Numbered from the stretch's first letter, positions 27,421 through 37,414 are shown. The stretch is 64,000 nt of DNA from Sphingomonas sp. dw_22 (GCF_018449795.1 NZ_JAAVVE010000001.1:124001-188000); one strand, 5' to 3'. A program made the numbers and translations. Notes: a model not told the origin generated them from the sequence alone.

Positions 27421-28090
27421 AATATCTCTCCGCAACATTTATCGACAGTCAGAAACAATCAGCTTGGAAATAACTGACCGCCGGATGCCACGGATTTTGT
27501 GTTAGTTCGTGCCAAATAATGTTAATTGTTAAATGTATTAATAGTTATAAAAAGTGATAATTGCCAAGATTATCGATACAATACCCGAAAACAACTATGG
27601 ATCATCATCATTACATCACCCTTCAAACTATAACAGATCGCGCATATCATCACGGAAACCCCTTTGCGTTGGTTCTGCACTAAAGGGTAACGACCACTTG
27701 GCCGCAGACCGGAAAGATTGGGGCCAGGGCGCTGACCGGCATCGATCCCAGTGTCGGCAGCTCGAAATACAGCACCAACGACCTGGCTCTACGCAAAGTC
27801 GGTGAAGGGCATGATGGCGGAATGGCACGCCGGGGAGCAGGCACTCGCCAGACCGCTTTTCCCCGCAACCGACATCCGATCGATGATCCTCGGATCAGGA
27901 GCGGATTGGATGCTTCGCCTCGGACGTTCAGGCACACCGGATTTCGATTTCCGTTCGCAGAATATTGCCGGGCGGATCCCGTGGCGCCGGCATGCCCGCA
28001 CCGTCACCAGGCCCGCTTCCTGCGCCTTCAAATCATCGATGCCCCACTCTTCACCGGGCCTGCTCAGCGTCGAGCATGCCCGGCCAGAAA
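27421..28090. other. 670-bp intergenic region with AT-rich leader
   Basis: No gene is convincing here. About 27470-27660 is strongly AT-rich against the GC-rich background (for example TTAATTGTTAAATGTATTAA near 27519) and directly precedes the autotransporter, so it should hold its promoter. The remainder up to the M20 gene's stop codon is of normal composition, and short frames on both strands have no start context or recognisable motif. Confidence 0.5.
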
Positions 28091-29422
28091 TCATGGCTTC
28101 GGCATCATCCTCAGCGCTGCGGTGGTCATCGCGATGGTCGCAGTCTCGATCACCGCCTCCGCGTCCGGCGCCCAGAGCGGACTGTGAATCGACGGCAGCC
28201 TGGCGACATCGCCTCCCGCAGCCTGCCACTTGTCGGCCGGTACGCCGCCGACCCAGAACAGGAAGCTCTGCACCGACCCGGTGTCGGCCAGCCAATATTC
28301 CGAAAAGTCTTCCCCGCCCATCTGCGGCTTGATCCTGACCACCCGATCGGCGCCGAAGCGCGCGGTGAAAGTCTCGCCGAGCGTCGTGGTCAGCGCCTCG
28401 GTGTTGAAGGACGCGGCGATCCGGTCGTCGGGGCGCAGCGTGACGACCGGCATGCGGTCCTCGGGCATGCCGGCGCCGATCGCCTCGCCGCGCGCGATCC
28501 GGGCGATGCCGTCGAGCAGCGTCTTGCGGACCTCCGGCGTGTAGCTGCGCACCGTCAACTGGAGCCGCACATCGTCGGGGATGATATTGTGCTTGAAGCC
28601 GCCATGGATGCTGCCGACGGTGACGACGGCGCTTTCGAGCGGATCGGTCTCGCGCGAGACCAAGGTCTGCAGCGTGGTCACGATCCGCGCCGCCAGCACG
28701 ATCGGATCCTTGGCGAGCGAGGGATAGGCGCCATGCCCGCCGACGCCCTTCACCAGGATATCGACCGAATCGACATTGGCCATGGTGTAGCCCTGGGCAT
28801 AGCCGATCGTGCCGGCCGGCAGCGCCGCGGAATCATGGAAGGCTATGGCGATGTCGGGCTTGGGGAAGCGGGTGTAGAGTCCATCGGCCAGCATGGCCCG
28901 CGCCCCCGCGCCGATTTCCTCGGCGGGCTGGGCGATCATCACCAGCGTACCCGACCAGCGATCCTTCATCGCCGCCATCCGCCGCGCCGTGGCGATCCAA
29001 CTGGTCATATGCGTGTCATGGCCGCAGGCGTGCATCACCGGCACATCCTCGCCGTTCGGCAGCTTGCCGCGCGCCTTGCTGGCGAAGCTCAGGCCGGTCG
29101 TCTCGGCCACGGGCAGGGCATCCATGTCGGCGCGCAGCAGCACCACCGGCCCCGGACCGTTGCGCAGCACCGCGACCACCCCGGTACGCCCCACTTTCTC
29201 GGTCACTTCGAACCCGGCCTTGCGCGCTTCCGCCGCAAGGATGGCGGCGGAGCGCACCTCGTTGAAGCTGAGCTCCGGATGGGCATGGAGATCGCGGTAG
29301 ATCGCGATCAGCGACGGCAGATCCTGCCGAACCGCGTCCGCCAGCGGGTCCGCGGCGACGGGCGAGGACGCGGCCATGGCGAGAAGCGCCAGCACGGCAC
29401 GCACGCGCATCGACACGATCAC
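28091..29422 (-). CDS. M20 family metallo-amidohydrolase (exported)
   Basis: A 443-residue amidohydrolase with a signal peptide ending SSPVAA. It carries the M20 motifs: LLRADMDALPV (metal Asp), MHACGHDTHM (metal His), QPAEE (catalytic and metal Glu pair) and GGHGAYP of the dimerisation domain. Relatives hydrolyse N-acyl-L-amino acids or hippurate. The GTG at 29422 overlaps the serine hydrolase stop (GTGA) and has AAGG five bases upstream; the ATG at 29410 is an alternative. It is the last gene of the TonB receptor-serine hydrolase-M20 operon and could complete release of L-amino acids from N-acyl forms in the D-amino-acid locus. Confidence 0.9.
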   Translation of the reverse strand: MIVSMRVRAVLALLAMAASSPVAADPLADAVRQDLPSLIAIYRDLHAHPELSFNEVRSAAILAAEARKAGFEVTEKVGRTGVVAVLRNGPGPVVLLRADMDALPVAETTGLSFASKARGKLPNGEDVPVMHACGHDTHMTSWIATARRMAAMKDRWSGTLVMIAQPAEEIGAGARAMLADGLYTRFPKPDIAIAFHDSAALPAGTIGYAQGYTMANVDSVDILVKGVGGHGAYPSLAKDPIVLAARIVTTLQTLVSRETDPLESAVVTVGSIHGGFKHNIIPDDVRLQLTVRSYTPEVRKTLLDGIARIARGEAIGAGMPEDRMPVVTLRPDDRIAASFNTEALTTTLGETFTARFGADRVVRIKPQMGGEDFSEYWLADTGSVQSFLFWVGGVPADKWQAAGGDVARLPSIHSPLWAPDAEAVIETATIAMTTAALRMMPKP

Positions 29423-30774
29423 TGGACCTTGTCGAAATGCAGCGACACGCGGGGGATATCGAGCGTGAAGCCCTTCCCGTCATCGTCGATCATGAGCTGA
29501 TTGGCGCCTGCGCGATATTGCCCCTGCACGCGCTTGAAAACCATCGGCTCCGCCGGCCGGCCGTCCGGCCGCTCGATCCGGATCGTGATGCCGTCGCTGC
29601 TCGCAGCGAGCACATAGGTCGCGTTCAGATTGGGGGTCTTGTACCGGCCGTCGATCGTCTCGACGGGATAGTCCGGCTCGCTGACCGGCGGCAGGCCCTC
29701 GGCAAGCGCGGCGATGACCGCATCCGCCTTCTCATTGGGATCATAGTCGCCATTGTTGCAGAGCAGGGCGATGCCGATCCGCTTGCCGGCATTATAACCG
29801 AACAGCGTCTTGAAGCCGCCGGCGGCACCGGTGTGGTGAAACCAGTGCGGCCCGATCAGCAGGGCATTGCCATAGGTGATGCCCCAACCCCCTCGCAGCG
29901 CCGGTGCGCCATTCTTGAACTTCCCCGGCATGGTCATCAGCCGCGTGATCTCCGCGGTCCAGACCTTGTGCCCGGTATCGATATCGTAGTTCCACTTGCC
30001 GAGATCATCGACCGTCGTAATCAGGCCGCCCGATCCGCCGAACAGCGGATAATCGTTCGACGACGCGATCGTCCCGCCCCTGGCGACATAGCCCTTGGCG
30101 AAATTCGGATCGGTGGTCCGGCTGCCCAGCATCACGAAGCTGCGGCGCATGCCCAGCGGCTTCAGCACGTTCGCGTTCACATAGGCTTCGAACGGCATCC
30201 TGGTGACACGCTCGACGATCTCGGACAGCAGCAGATAGCCGCCATTGGTATAGTCGTATCGGGTGCCGGGCTCGAACTTGGTGTCGGGCTGGCGATAGAC
30301 CTCGGCAAGGCCCGACGCGCGGGACGGCTCGGAGATATCGCCATAGCCTTCGAGCCCGAGCAGCGCGAGCGAATCGCGGACGCCGCCGGTCATGTTGAGC
30401 AGCATCTGCACCGTCACCGGATGCGCATATTGCGGCAGCTCGGGAATATAGGTGCGGATGTCGTCCTCCAGCCGCACCTTGCCGGCGACCACCTGCTGCA
30501 TCAGCGCGACGGCGGTGAACTGCTTGGACACCGACGCTGCGTAGAACTGGGTGTCCGACCGGATCGGCCGCCCCCCCTCGACATCGGCGAAGCCCGCATT
30601 GACGCGTTCGGCGGGCTTGCCGTTGCGGAAGATGCCGACGCCGCAGCCCGGCTGCGGCGTGGCGGCGGGCACCGCCAGCGCCGCCTTGATGCGTTCGGCG
30701 GCGCCGGGATCATCGGCGTGGGCCGGCGCCGCGACCAGTGCGAGCGACGGCAACAATGCGAAGCGACGGACCAT
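29419..30774 (-). CDS. Serine hydrolase (class C beta-lactamase/DD-peptidase fold), exported
   Basis: A 451-residue exported hydrolase with a signal peptide ending PAHA. Catalytic motifs are SVSK (SxxK, near residue 83), YTN (YxN, near residue 180) and HTGAAGG (HTG, near residue 315). A C-terminal lipocalin-like extension after about residue 350 resembles D-aminopeptidases and related esterases. Substrate is probably a D-amino-acid amide, peptide or ester; resistance to beta-lactams is less likely given the neighbours. The ATG at 30774 has AGGAG seven bases upstream; GTG at 30777 is possible. It follows the TonB receptor by 54 bases. Confidence 0.85.
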   Translation of the reverse strand: MVRRFALLPSLALVAAPAHADDPGAAERIKAALAVPAATPQPGCGVGIFRNGKPAERVNAGFADVEGGRPIRSDTQFYAASVSKQFTAVALMQQVVAGKVRLEDDIRTYIPELPQYAHPVTVQMLLNMTGGVRDSLALLGLEGYGDISEPSRASGLAEVYRQPDTKFEPGTRYDYTNGGYLLLSEIVERVTRMPFEAYVNANVLKPLGMRRSFVMLGSRTTDPNFAKGYVARGGTIASSNDYPLFGGSGGLITTVDDLGKWNYDIDTGHKVWTAEITRLMTMPGKFKNGAPALRGGWGITYGNALLIGPHWFHHTGAAGGFKTLFGYNAGKRIGIALLCNNGDYDPNEKADAVIAALAEGLPPVSEPDYPVETIDGRYKTPNLNATYVLAASSDGITIRIERPDGRPAEPMVFKRVQGQYRAGANQLMIDDDGKGFTLDIPRVSLHFDKVQ

Positions 30775-30828
30775 CACACCTCTCCTTCCTGTTCGTGCGC
30801 GGCACGGGGGGCCGCGCGTCCCCCTGGG

Positions 30829-33774
30829 TCAGAAGTTGAAGCGGACGCCCCCGATGAACTGCCGCCCGATCGTGTCGAACAGGCCGCGCGTCGTGCCGTA
30901 GCCGCCGCCGCCGGTGATCGGCGGATCGGTGTCGAGCAGGTTCTGCACCGCGGCGAACAGCGCCACCTTGCTGTCGCCGCCCTTCGGCCGGAACAGCGTC
31001 ACTTCACCCGACAGGTCGAGATAGACGCGGCCCTTCACGCGCAGTTGGTCGAGATCCTTCGCGGTCAGCGTGCGATCGATGAAGCCGCCGCCGATGTAGC
31101 GCGCGGTGCCGCTGAACCGGAAGCCGGCGGCGACGTAGCTGGCGTTGACGTTCGCCTTCCACGTCGGATTGCCGCCCAGCGCGGCGACGGTCGGCTGCGC
31201 CATGCTGTCGTCGAGCCGCGTCGCGGTGATGCCGTCGTTGATCTCGGTCTTCATCAGATAGTTGACCAGGGTCTGGAAGGTGATGCGATCGGCGCCGACC
31301 GGCAGCGTGTATTGCAGCTCGAAATCGATGCCGCGCGTCATCGCGCTGGCCAGATTGACCGGGCCGGAGAACACCTCGGTGATCTTGCCGTTCACGTCGC
31401 GGGAGATGAACGCGCAGGCCGCCGTGTTGGTGGTGAAGCATTGCTGGACGATCGCCGCCGGCGTGATCTGGATGATCGCGTTCTTGATATTGATGTCGTA
31501 GTAATCGACCGACAGGCTGAGCCGCGGAATGAAGGTCGGCGTCAGCACGACGCCGCCGGTGAAGGTATCCGCCTTTTCGGGCGTGAGATCGGGATTGCCC
31601 GCCGTGCGCGCGGTGACCAGGTAGCTCTGGCCCAGATAGCGCGGATCGAAATCCGTCACCGTCAGGTTGGAGCTGCCGCTGCGCTGGAACAGTTCGGCCA
31701 GGCCGGGCGCGCGGATATCGCGCGAGCGCGTCGCGCGCAGGCGGATCGAGTCGGTGATCGCATAGTCGACCCCGCCCTTCCATGTCGTGACCTCGCCCGA
31801 TGTGCTGTAGTCGGTGATGCGCCCGGCGAGATCGATTTCCAGCCGCTTGCCGATCGGCGAATCCGCGAGCAGCGGAACCAGGACTTCGCCGAACGCTTCC
31901 TTGACGTGGACCTCGCCCGTATAGGGCAGGGTCGGTCCGCCGAACATGCCGGACTGCGACGCCGTATTGGCGCCGGTCACGAGATCGAGATCGCGATAAC
32001 TGGCGCCGGCGGCGAACGCCACCGACCCCGCCCAGGTCGAGAACGGGCTGCCGCGCACCGTCGCCGCGACGGTGTTCTGCCGGATGTCGCTGGTGCCCTC
32101 GCCGATGCCGTTGACATAGTTCAGCGCCGGATTGCTCGGGCTGACGATGCCCAGGATGTTCAGCGGCACGCAGCCATTGTTCGGATTGGTGATCGTCGAA
32201 CGGCAGATCGGATCGACCACGCCCGGCGTGCGCGGATCGTCGATCGCATCGATCGCGTTCGCGAAATTGGCGGTGACGCGCGAGTTGTAGCTGATCGTCT
32301 TGCTGTAGTTGCGGCCATAGGCGTAATAAGCGTCGAAGTTCCACCCCGGCGCGAACTCGCCCTTGATGCCGGTCGACATCTGCACCGTATCGATATCGAA
32401 GACGTTGCGGACGCGCGAGGTGTCGTTGCCGCTCTTGCCGATCGTGATCGTCGCGACGTTGTTCGCGATCATCGTCGCCCGCAACGCGGCCGGCAGGAAG
32501 ACGTTGTCCACGCGCAGCGCGTTCTGGAAGCTGGTGGGAATGCCGTCCTGCTCCGAATTGAGCTTGTGATAGGAGAATTCGGCAAACGCCTCCCAATTGT
32601 TCGACAGCTCGTAGGTCAGGCGTCCGAAGCCGCTGTAGCGCGTGATCGGCGTGCCGCCGACCTGTTCGGCGACGCCGTTCAGCCCGTCGCCGCCGAGCAT
32701 CGACCCGGAGGTGACCAGCGTGCCGAAGTTGAACGGGATCGCCTGGCCGGCATCGGAGAACTGGATGCCCTTCAGATAGGTCGGCAGGCCGACGATGCTG
32801 TTGATGTTGGCGGCACCGTTGCTGAAGGTCGCGCCGGTGATCACGCCGCCATAGGTGGCGTTGCTGCTGCGGATGCCGCCATCGACCACGAAGAAGCGCG
32901 GCTGGTCCGGCGTGCCGAGGCCGCCATTGCCGGCGTTCGGATTGGCGAGCTGGCCCGGCCCCTTGGCGCTCCAGTCGCGGTCGAACAGGCGCTTGATGCC
33001 GTTGTTGTCGGAGAATTCGCCGCCGACGACCAGATGCAGGTTCTCGGTGATCTTGGTGCCCGCGGCGACCGAGGCGAGGATCTGGCGATAGTCGCCCTCC
33101 TCCGCGGCGCCGACCTGGAAGGTGCTCTTGAGCCCTTCGAGCTTCGAATTGATGCGCAGATTGACGACGCCCGCCACCGCATCGGCGCCATAGGCGGCCG
33201 AAGCGCCGCCGGTGACGATATCGACGCGATCGATCAGCGCCTGCGGGATCGTGTTGATGCTGACCGCGCCGGTGGGGTTGGTGGGCACATAGCGGCGGCC
33301 GTCGACCAGTACGAGCGTGCGGGCGAAGCCGAGGCCGCGCAGGTCGAGGAAGTTGCCGGCGGTCTGCGTGTTGCCGCCGGCGTTGGTGGCGCTGGTCGGG
33401 GTCAGCGACGGGCGCAGCGCCGGCATCTGGTTGATCACGTCGGCAACATTGGGCGCCGAAACCCGCTCGAGCGCGTCCGCGCCGATCACCGTCACCGGCG
33501 TCGGCGAGCTGAACCCGTTGCGCTGAACGAGCGAGCCCGTGACCACGATATCCCCGCCCGCGGCGGGCTCGGCCTGGTCCTGCTGGGCCAGAGCTTGCTG
33601 GGCCAGATTTTGCTGGGACTGTCCCGACGGCTCGTCCGCTTCCTGCGGGACCGCCGTGGTCGAGACCTGCGCGAATGCTGGCGTACCGCCCAGGATCATT
33701 GCTGCGCTTGCGAACAGCATTGCGCGCCGACGAAATGCGGTTGCCCGCCGCGAGTCGTTCGTTAGAATTTTCAT
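30829..33774 (-). CDS. TonB-dependent receptor
   Basis: A 981-residue outer-membrane receptor. It has a signal peptide ending GGTPAFAQ, a Q/A-rich linker (residues about 45-70), GDIVVTGSLVQRNGF at the plug start, LVDGRRYVPTNPTG in the plug, and a barrel ending RQFIGGVRFNF. The start at 33774 follows AAAGGGGGCGCG. It heads an operon with the serine hydrolase and M20 amidohydrolase and is divergent from a RidA gene. From context it probably imports peptides or N-acyl-amino acids, possibly peptidoglycan fragments containing D-amino acids. That substrate is inference. Confidence 0.9.
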   Translation of the reverse strand: MKILTNDSRRATAFRRRAMLFASAAMILGGTPAFAQVSTTAVPQEADEPSGQSQQNLAQQALAQQDQAEPAAGGDIVVTGSLVQRNGFSSPTPVTVIGADALERVSAPNVADVINQMPALRPSLTPTSATNAGGNTQTAGNFLDLRGLGFARTLVLVDGRRYVPTNPTGAVSINTIPQALIDRVDIVTGGASAAYGADAVAGVVNLRINSKLEGLKSTFQVGAAEEGDYRQILASVAAGTKITENLHLVVGGEFSDNNGIKRLFDRDWSAKGPGQLANPNAGNGGLGTPDQPRFFVVDGGIRSSNATYGGVITGATFSNGAANINSIVGLPTYLKGIQFSDAGQAIPFNFGTLVTSGSMLGGDGLNGVAEQVGGTPITRYSGFGRLTYELSNNWEAFAEFSYHKLNSEQDGIPTSFQNALRVDNVFLPAALRATMIANNVATITIGKSGNDTSRVRNVFDIDTVQMSTGIKGEFAPGWNFDAYYAYGRNYSKTISYNSRVTANFANAIDAIDDPRTPGVVDPICRSTITNPNNGCVPLNILGIVSPSNPALNYVNGIGEGTSDIRQNTVAATVRGSPFSTWAGSVAFAAGASYRDLDLVTGANTASQSGMFGGPTLPYTGEVHVKEAFGEVLVPLLADSPIGKRLEIDLAGRITDYSTSGEVTTWKGGVDYAITDSIRLRATRSRDIRAPGLAELFQRSGSSNLTVTDFDPRYLGQSYLVTARTAGNPDLTPEKADTFTGGVVLTPTFIPRLSLSVDYYDINIKNAIIQITPAAIVQQCFTTNTAACAFISRDVNGKITEVFSGPVNLASAMTRGIDFELQYTLPVGADRITFQTLVNYLMKTEINDGITATRLDDSMAQPTVAALGGNPTWKANVNASYVAAGFRFSGTARYIGGGFIDRTLTAKDLDQLRVKGRVYLDLSGEVTLFRPKGGDSKVALFAAVQNLLDTDPPITGGGGYGTTRGLFDTIGRQFIGGVRFNF

Positions 33775-33941
33775 GCGCTTCGCGCCCCCTTTGTTGCGTT
33801 GCAGCAGCTTCACCGCGCCATATCCTAACGAACAGAGTGAATCGCATCGCACACTCATAGCCCGCGTCTATCGATCGACGGGGGCTTGCGGAGGCTCCGA
33901 TCGGGCGTCATGCGGGCCGCCATCGACGGGAGGAAGCGTCC

Positions 33942-34409
33942 ATGGAGAGCATAGCCGAGCGCATGGCGCTCGCCGGGATCGTGCTGCCGGCGCAACGCCA
34001 GGCGCAGGGCAATTACGTGCCCTTCATCATGGACGGGTCGTATCTCTGGATCTCGGGCCAGGTCTCGAATTTCGACGGCAGGGCCGTCACGGGCACAATC
34101 GGCGACGATCTGGATCTCGCGGCCGGCCAGGCGGCGGCGCGCCTGTCCGGGCTCAACCTGCTCGCACAGATGGCGGCGGCGCTGGACGGCGACCTGGAGC
34201 GCATCCGGCAAGTGGTGCGGGTCACCGGCCATGTGCAGGTGGCGGCGGATTTCGTTGGCATCCCCGCCGTCATGAACGGCTGCTCCGACCTGCTCGTCGA
34301 AGCGCTCGGTGCCCGCGGGCGGCATAGCCGGACAAGCGTCGGCGCCTATCGCCTGCCCGGCGGACATGCCGTCGAAGTCGATGCCGTGATCCGTATCGCC
34401 CAGGGCTGA
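33942..34409 (+). CDS. RidA/YjgF family protein (Atu1181-like)
   Basis: A 155-residue RidA-superfamily protein with LWISGQVSNFDGRAVTGTIG in the N-terminal sheet and VVRVTGHVQVAADFVGIPAVMNG centrally. RidA proteins hydrolyse reactive enamine/imine intermediates made by PLP enzymes or amino-acid oxidases, and this longer subtype is often encoded in amino-acid catabolism clusters. It is divergent from the TonB receptor and convergent with dgcA (13 bases between stops), which fits a housekeeping role for D-amino-acid breakdown. Confidence 0.85.
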   Translation: MESIAERMALAGIVLPAQRQAQGNYVPFIMDGSYLWISGQVSNFDGRAVTGTIGDDLDLAAGQAAARLSGLNLLAQMAAALDGDLERIRQVVRVTGHVQVAADFVGIPAVMNGCSDLLVEALGARGRHSRTSVGAYRLPGGHAVEVDAVIRIAQG

Positions 34410-34422
34410 ATGTCGCCCCCTC

Positions 34423-35403
34423 TTAGCCCCAGAAGCCAGGGTCCGGGCGCACCATCCTGCCTTCGCGCATCGTCACGCCGCCGGGCCGGTCCCGCGCGAG
34501 CCATAGCGGCCCGTCCAGATCGACATAATCGGCACGGGCCGCAATGTGCATCGCTGGCGCGATCGACAGCGAGGTGCTGACCATGCATCCCACCATGACG
34601 CCGAAATCCCGCTCCCGGGCGGCCGAGAGCAGTTTCAGCGCCTCGGTCAGGCCCCCCGTCTTGTCGAGCTTGATATTCACCATCCGGTAGCGCCGCGATA
34701 GGATTTCGAGATCGTCCACGATATGGCAGGATTCGTCGGCGCAGATCGGCACGCGCGCCGCGAATCCTTCGAGACAGGCATCCTCGCCCGCGGGCAGCGG
34801 CTGCTCGACGAAGTCCACGCGGAGTTCCTCCAGCAGCGGCTGGATGGCTTCCAGCAGCGGCATGTCCCAACTCTCATTGGGATCGACGATCAGGCGCGCG
34901 CCCGGAGCCGCGGCGCGGACAGCGCGGATGGCCATGTCCGGGGCATTGGCATCGACCTTGATCTTGATAAGGGCGCCCTCCCCCATCGCAGCCGCGGCGG
35001 CGGCCATCTTTTCCGGCGTGTCGAGACTCACCGTGAGCGCGGTCGTCACCGGCGCCGGATCGCCCCAGCCGGTCGTCGCGCCGACGCTGCGTCCGCCCAA
35101 CGCCGCATCGAGATCCCATAACGCGCAATCGACCGCGTTGCGGGCAGCGCCGGGTGGCAACAAAGCGGAGACGTCGTCTCGCGAAGCGCCATCCGCCAAG
35201 GCGCCCGCGATCGCCGCGACCTGCGCCTCCACGCTCTGCACGGTTTCGCCATAGCGGGCATAGGGAACCGATTCCCCTCGGCCAACCGCATCGCCCTGTC
35301 GCAGTTCGACGGTGACGACCTCGGCCATTGTCTTGGTGCCGCGGGAGATGCGGAAGGGCGTGGCCAGGGGCCATTGCTCGATGCCGGTGCGCACATGGCG
35401 CAT
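34423..35403 (-). CDS. dgcA: N-acetyl-D-glutamate racemase DgcA (dipeptide epimerase family)
   Basis: A 326-residue enolase-superfamily enzyme. Features are the ISRGTKTMAEVV loop near residue 20, KIKVD catalytic Lys (KxK, near residue 148), metal ligands in LIVDPNESW, VEQPL and ADES, and the second catalytic Lys in NIKLDKTGG. L-Ala-D/L-Glu epimerases share this layout. The pairing with DUF1611 (DgcN) points to the described D-glutamate route in which N-acetyl-D-Glu is converted to N-acetyl-L-Glu. Its ATG shares a base with the dgcN stop (TGATG), so the two are translationally coupled. A plain muropeptide epimerase role is the alternative. Confidence 0.8.
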   Translation of the reverse strand: MRHVRTGIEQWPLATPFRISRGTKTMAEVVTVELRQGDAVGRGESVPYARYGETVQSVEAQVAAIAGALADGASRDDVSALLPPGAARNAVDCALWDLDAALGGRSVGATTGWGDPAPVTTALTVSLDTPEKMAAAAAAMGEGALIKIKVDANAPDMAIRAVRAAAPGARLIVDPNESWDMPLLEAIQPLLEELRVDFVEQPLPAGEDACLEGFAARVPICADESCHIVDDLEILSRRYRMVNIKLDKTGGLTEALKLLSAARERDFGVMVGCMVSTSLSIAPAMHIAARADYVDLDGPLWLARDRPGGVTMREGRMVRPDPGFWG

Positions 35404-36425
35404 CACGACACGGCCTCGCCTGCGAATGTCGCGAGCAGATGATCGGCGATGCGATCGATCCCCATGGCGAGCGGATCCTGGCAGGGGAGCCCCAGCCGGT
35501 CCTCGATCGCCCGGCACGCCGCAACCGCATCGTCCCGGCCGAGGGAAGACGTATTGAGGGACACGCCGACCGCCACGACATCCGGAGACGTCAGGCGCGC
35601 CGCTTCGAGATTGGCCTCAAGACAGGTCTTGAGATCCGGCAGCGGCCGCCCCGGTATGCCGCGGATATGCGGCCGGCCGGCCTCGTGGCACAGGACGATC
35701 GCGTCGGGCTGGGCGCCGTGCAGGAGCCCGAGCGAGACTCCGGCGAACGAAGGATGGAACAACGACCCCTGCCCTTCGATCAGATCCCAGCCGCCGTCGT
35801 TCCGCGCCGGCGATACCCATTCCGCGCCGCCCGAGATGAAATCGGCCACCACGGCGTCGATCGGCACGCCGCTCTGGGCGATGAAGATGCCCGTCTGGCC
35901 GGTCGCGCGAAAATCCGCGACGATGCCGCGGCGGCGCAATTCGCGCTCCAGCGCCAGCGTGGTGTACATCTTGCCGACCGAGCAATCGGTGCCGACGGTC
36001 AGCAAGCGGAGCCCGGCACGCGGCACCCCTTTGCCGACATCCAGATGCGCGGGCGGCTCGCGGACATCGATCAATTGCAGGTTGCCCGCGGCGGCGGCGG
36101 CCACGATCTCGGGAATCGAGGTCAACCGCTGATGCAGCCCGGAGGCGATGTTCAGCCCGGCCGAAAGCGCCGCCAGGACGTGCGCGATCATCTCCTGGCT
36201 CATCGTGCCGCCCGGATTGGCGACGCCGAGGATCAGGGTGCGCGCGCCCCGCGCCTTCGCTTCCGCGAATTCGAGATGCGGGAGCCCAAGTGTGATGGGG
36301 GTGCCGTGCGAACGGAACTCGCCGATGCAAAGTTCGGGACGCCATACCGCGATGCCGCGTGAGGTCTTGACGGAGAGTTCGTCTCTCGGGTTCCCGAGAT
36401 ACAGGAGATAGGGATCGGGGATCAT
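35403..36425 (-). CDS. dgcN: D-glutamate N-acetyltransferase DgcN (DUF1611)
   Basis: A 340-residue DUF1611 protein. It has a P-loop-like GTDCSVGKMYTTLALE near residue 145, then FISGGAEWVSP and LIEGQGSLFHPSFAGVSLG, hallmarks of the family. DgcN members acetylate D-Glu using acetyl-CoA as the first step of D-glutamate catabolism; DgcA then acts. It is cotranscribed with dgcA (overlapping stop/start) and lies 98 bases after a LysR gene on the same strand. The M20 amidohydrolase nearby could deacetylate N-acetyl-L-Glu, though it looks exported. Confidence 0.82.
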   Translation of the reverse strand: MIPDPYLLYLGNPRDELSVKTSRGIAVWRPELCIGEFRSHGTPITLGLPHLEFAEAKARGARTLILGVANPGGTMSQEMIAHVLAALSAGLNIASGLHQRLTSIPEIVAAAAAGNLQLIDVREPPAHLDVGKGVPRAGLRLLTVGTDCSVGKMYTTLALERELRRRGIVADFRATGQTGIFIAQSGVPIDAVVADFISGGAEWVSPARNDGGWDLIEGQGSLFHPSFAGVSLGLLHGAQPDAIVLCHEAGRPHIRGIPGRPLPDLKTCLEANLEAARLTSPDVVAVGVSLNTSSLGRDDAVAACRAIEDRLGLPCQDPLAMGIDRIADHLLATFAGEAVS

Positions 36426-36523
36426 GCTGGTCTCGCAGCGATCGGGCGTGATCGCGCAGCCACACTCAGTCCAACGGGCTGACAGGGTCCAACATCAAGG
36501 GTTCAGGCGTCCATAGGCGCGCG

Positions 36524-37414
36524 TTATGCTCTGCCGGACGCCATCGCTTCCTGCATCGCAGCAATAAAGTCCTGCGTCATGCGGGAAAGCGGCCGGTCTT
36601 CCAGATGGACGCAATAGACGTCGAACTTGGAGCCCCTGGCCAGGGGCCGGAAATCCAGATCCTCCCCCACCATCGCGCGCGCGGTGAATTCGTCCACGAC
36701 GGCGATCCCCGCCCCCTCGCGCACCAGCGCCGCCGCCACATAATAGGTCTCGACCGAGATGCCCGCGCGGCTCGCCAGGGTCGGGTCGATCTCACTGGTC
36801 AACAGCGTATCGATCGATCCGGTGGCGGCGAGCTTGACCAGATCGAACCGGTCGAGCGCATCCACCGAGAGCCGCGGCGGCGGGTTCGGAAAGTCCTGCT
36901 TCCGGAACAGGAGCACGAGTTCGCCCGAGCCGATCGACACTTCGCTGAGCCTGGGGTGTCGTGGTGAATCATAGGCTACGGCGATGTCGCTGCTCCGCTC
37001 GTAGAGCGAACGCAGCATGTCTTCCTTGTGTATCGTCTTGATCTCGAACGAGACATCGGGATGCGACTTGCGAAACCGGGCGACCGCGCGCGGAATGACT
37101 TGCAACCCGAGCGACGGCAGCACCCCCAGCCGCATATGCCCGCCGCCACCGCGCCGCAGATTCTTGGTGGTTTCCTGAAGCGATTCGATCCGTCCCTGCA
37201 GATCGCGGACTTCATGGAACAGAACATGCGCTTCCTCGGTCGCGACCAGCCGCCCCTTGACGACGCGGAACAGCATGAAGCCGATCTGCGCCTCGGCGTG
37301 GCGCAGCACCTTGCTGACCGAGGGCTGCGACACATGGAGCGCACGCGCCGCGCCGCTCACCGAACCCGTCTGATAGACGGCGTGGAAGACTTCGATGTGA
37401 CGCAATTTCATCAT
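36524..37414 (-). CDS. LysR family regulator (DgcR-like by context)
   Basis: A 296-residue LysR protein with N-terminal helix-turn-helix (GSVSGAARALHVSQPSVSKV) and an effector domain from about residue 93 (MRLGVLPSLGLQVIPRAVAR). It lies directly upstream of dgcN-dgcA on the same strand and is divergent from the D-aminoacylase gene, so it is well placed to control both. LysR regulators are reported with dgcN/dgcA in other bacteria. The start is one of two adjacent ATGs (37414 or 37411), with no clear ribosome site. Confidence 0.85.
   Translation of the reverse strand: MMKLRHIEVFHAVYQTGSVSGAARALHVSQPSVSKVLRHAEAQIGFMLFRVVKGRLVATEEAHVLFHEVRDLQGRIESLQETTKNLRRGGGGHMRLGVLPSLGLQVIPRAVARFRKSHPDVSFEIKTIHKEDMLRSLYERSSDIAVAYDSPRHPRLSEVSIGSGELVLLFRKQDFPNPPPRLSVDALDRFDLVKLAATGSIDTLLTSEIDPTLASRAGISVETYYVAAALVREGAGIAVVDEFTARAMVGEDLDFRPLARGSKFDVYCVHLEDRPLSRMTQDFIAAMQEAMASGRA

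Noticed and set aside
24052..27477. A 1141-codon plus-strand frame opposite the autotransporter
   Set aside because: Low-complexity R/A/D composition; the minus strand has signal peptide, passenger and barrel in one frame.
27554..27937. Short frames on both strands upstream of the autotransporter
   Set aside because: No ribosome site, domain or codon bias; treated as intergenic.
29437..33765. A 1442-codon open frame on the plus strand opposite the serine hydrolase and TonB receptor genes
   Set aside because: It is rich in R, A, H and Q, has no domain, and is antisense to two clear genes with signal peptides. It is a GC-rich shadow.
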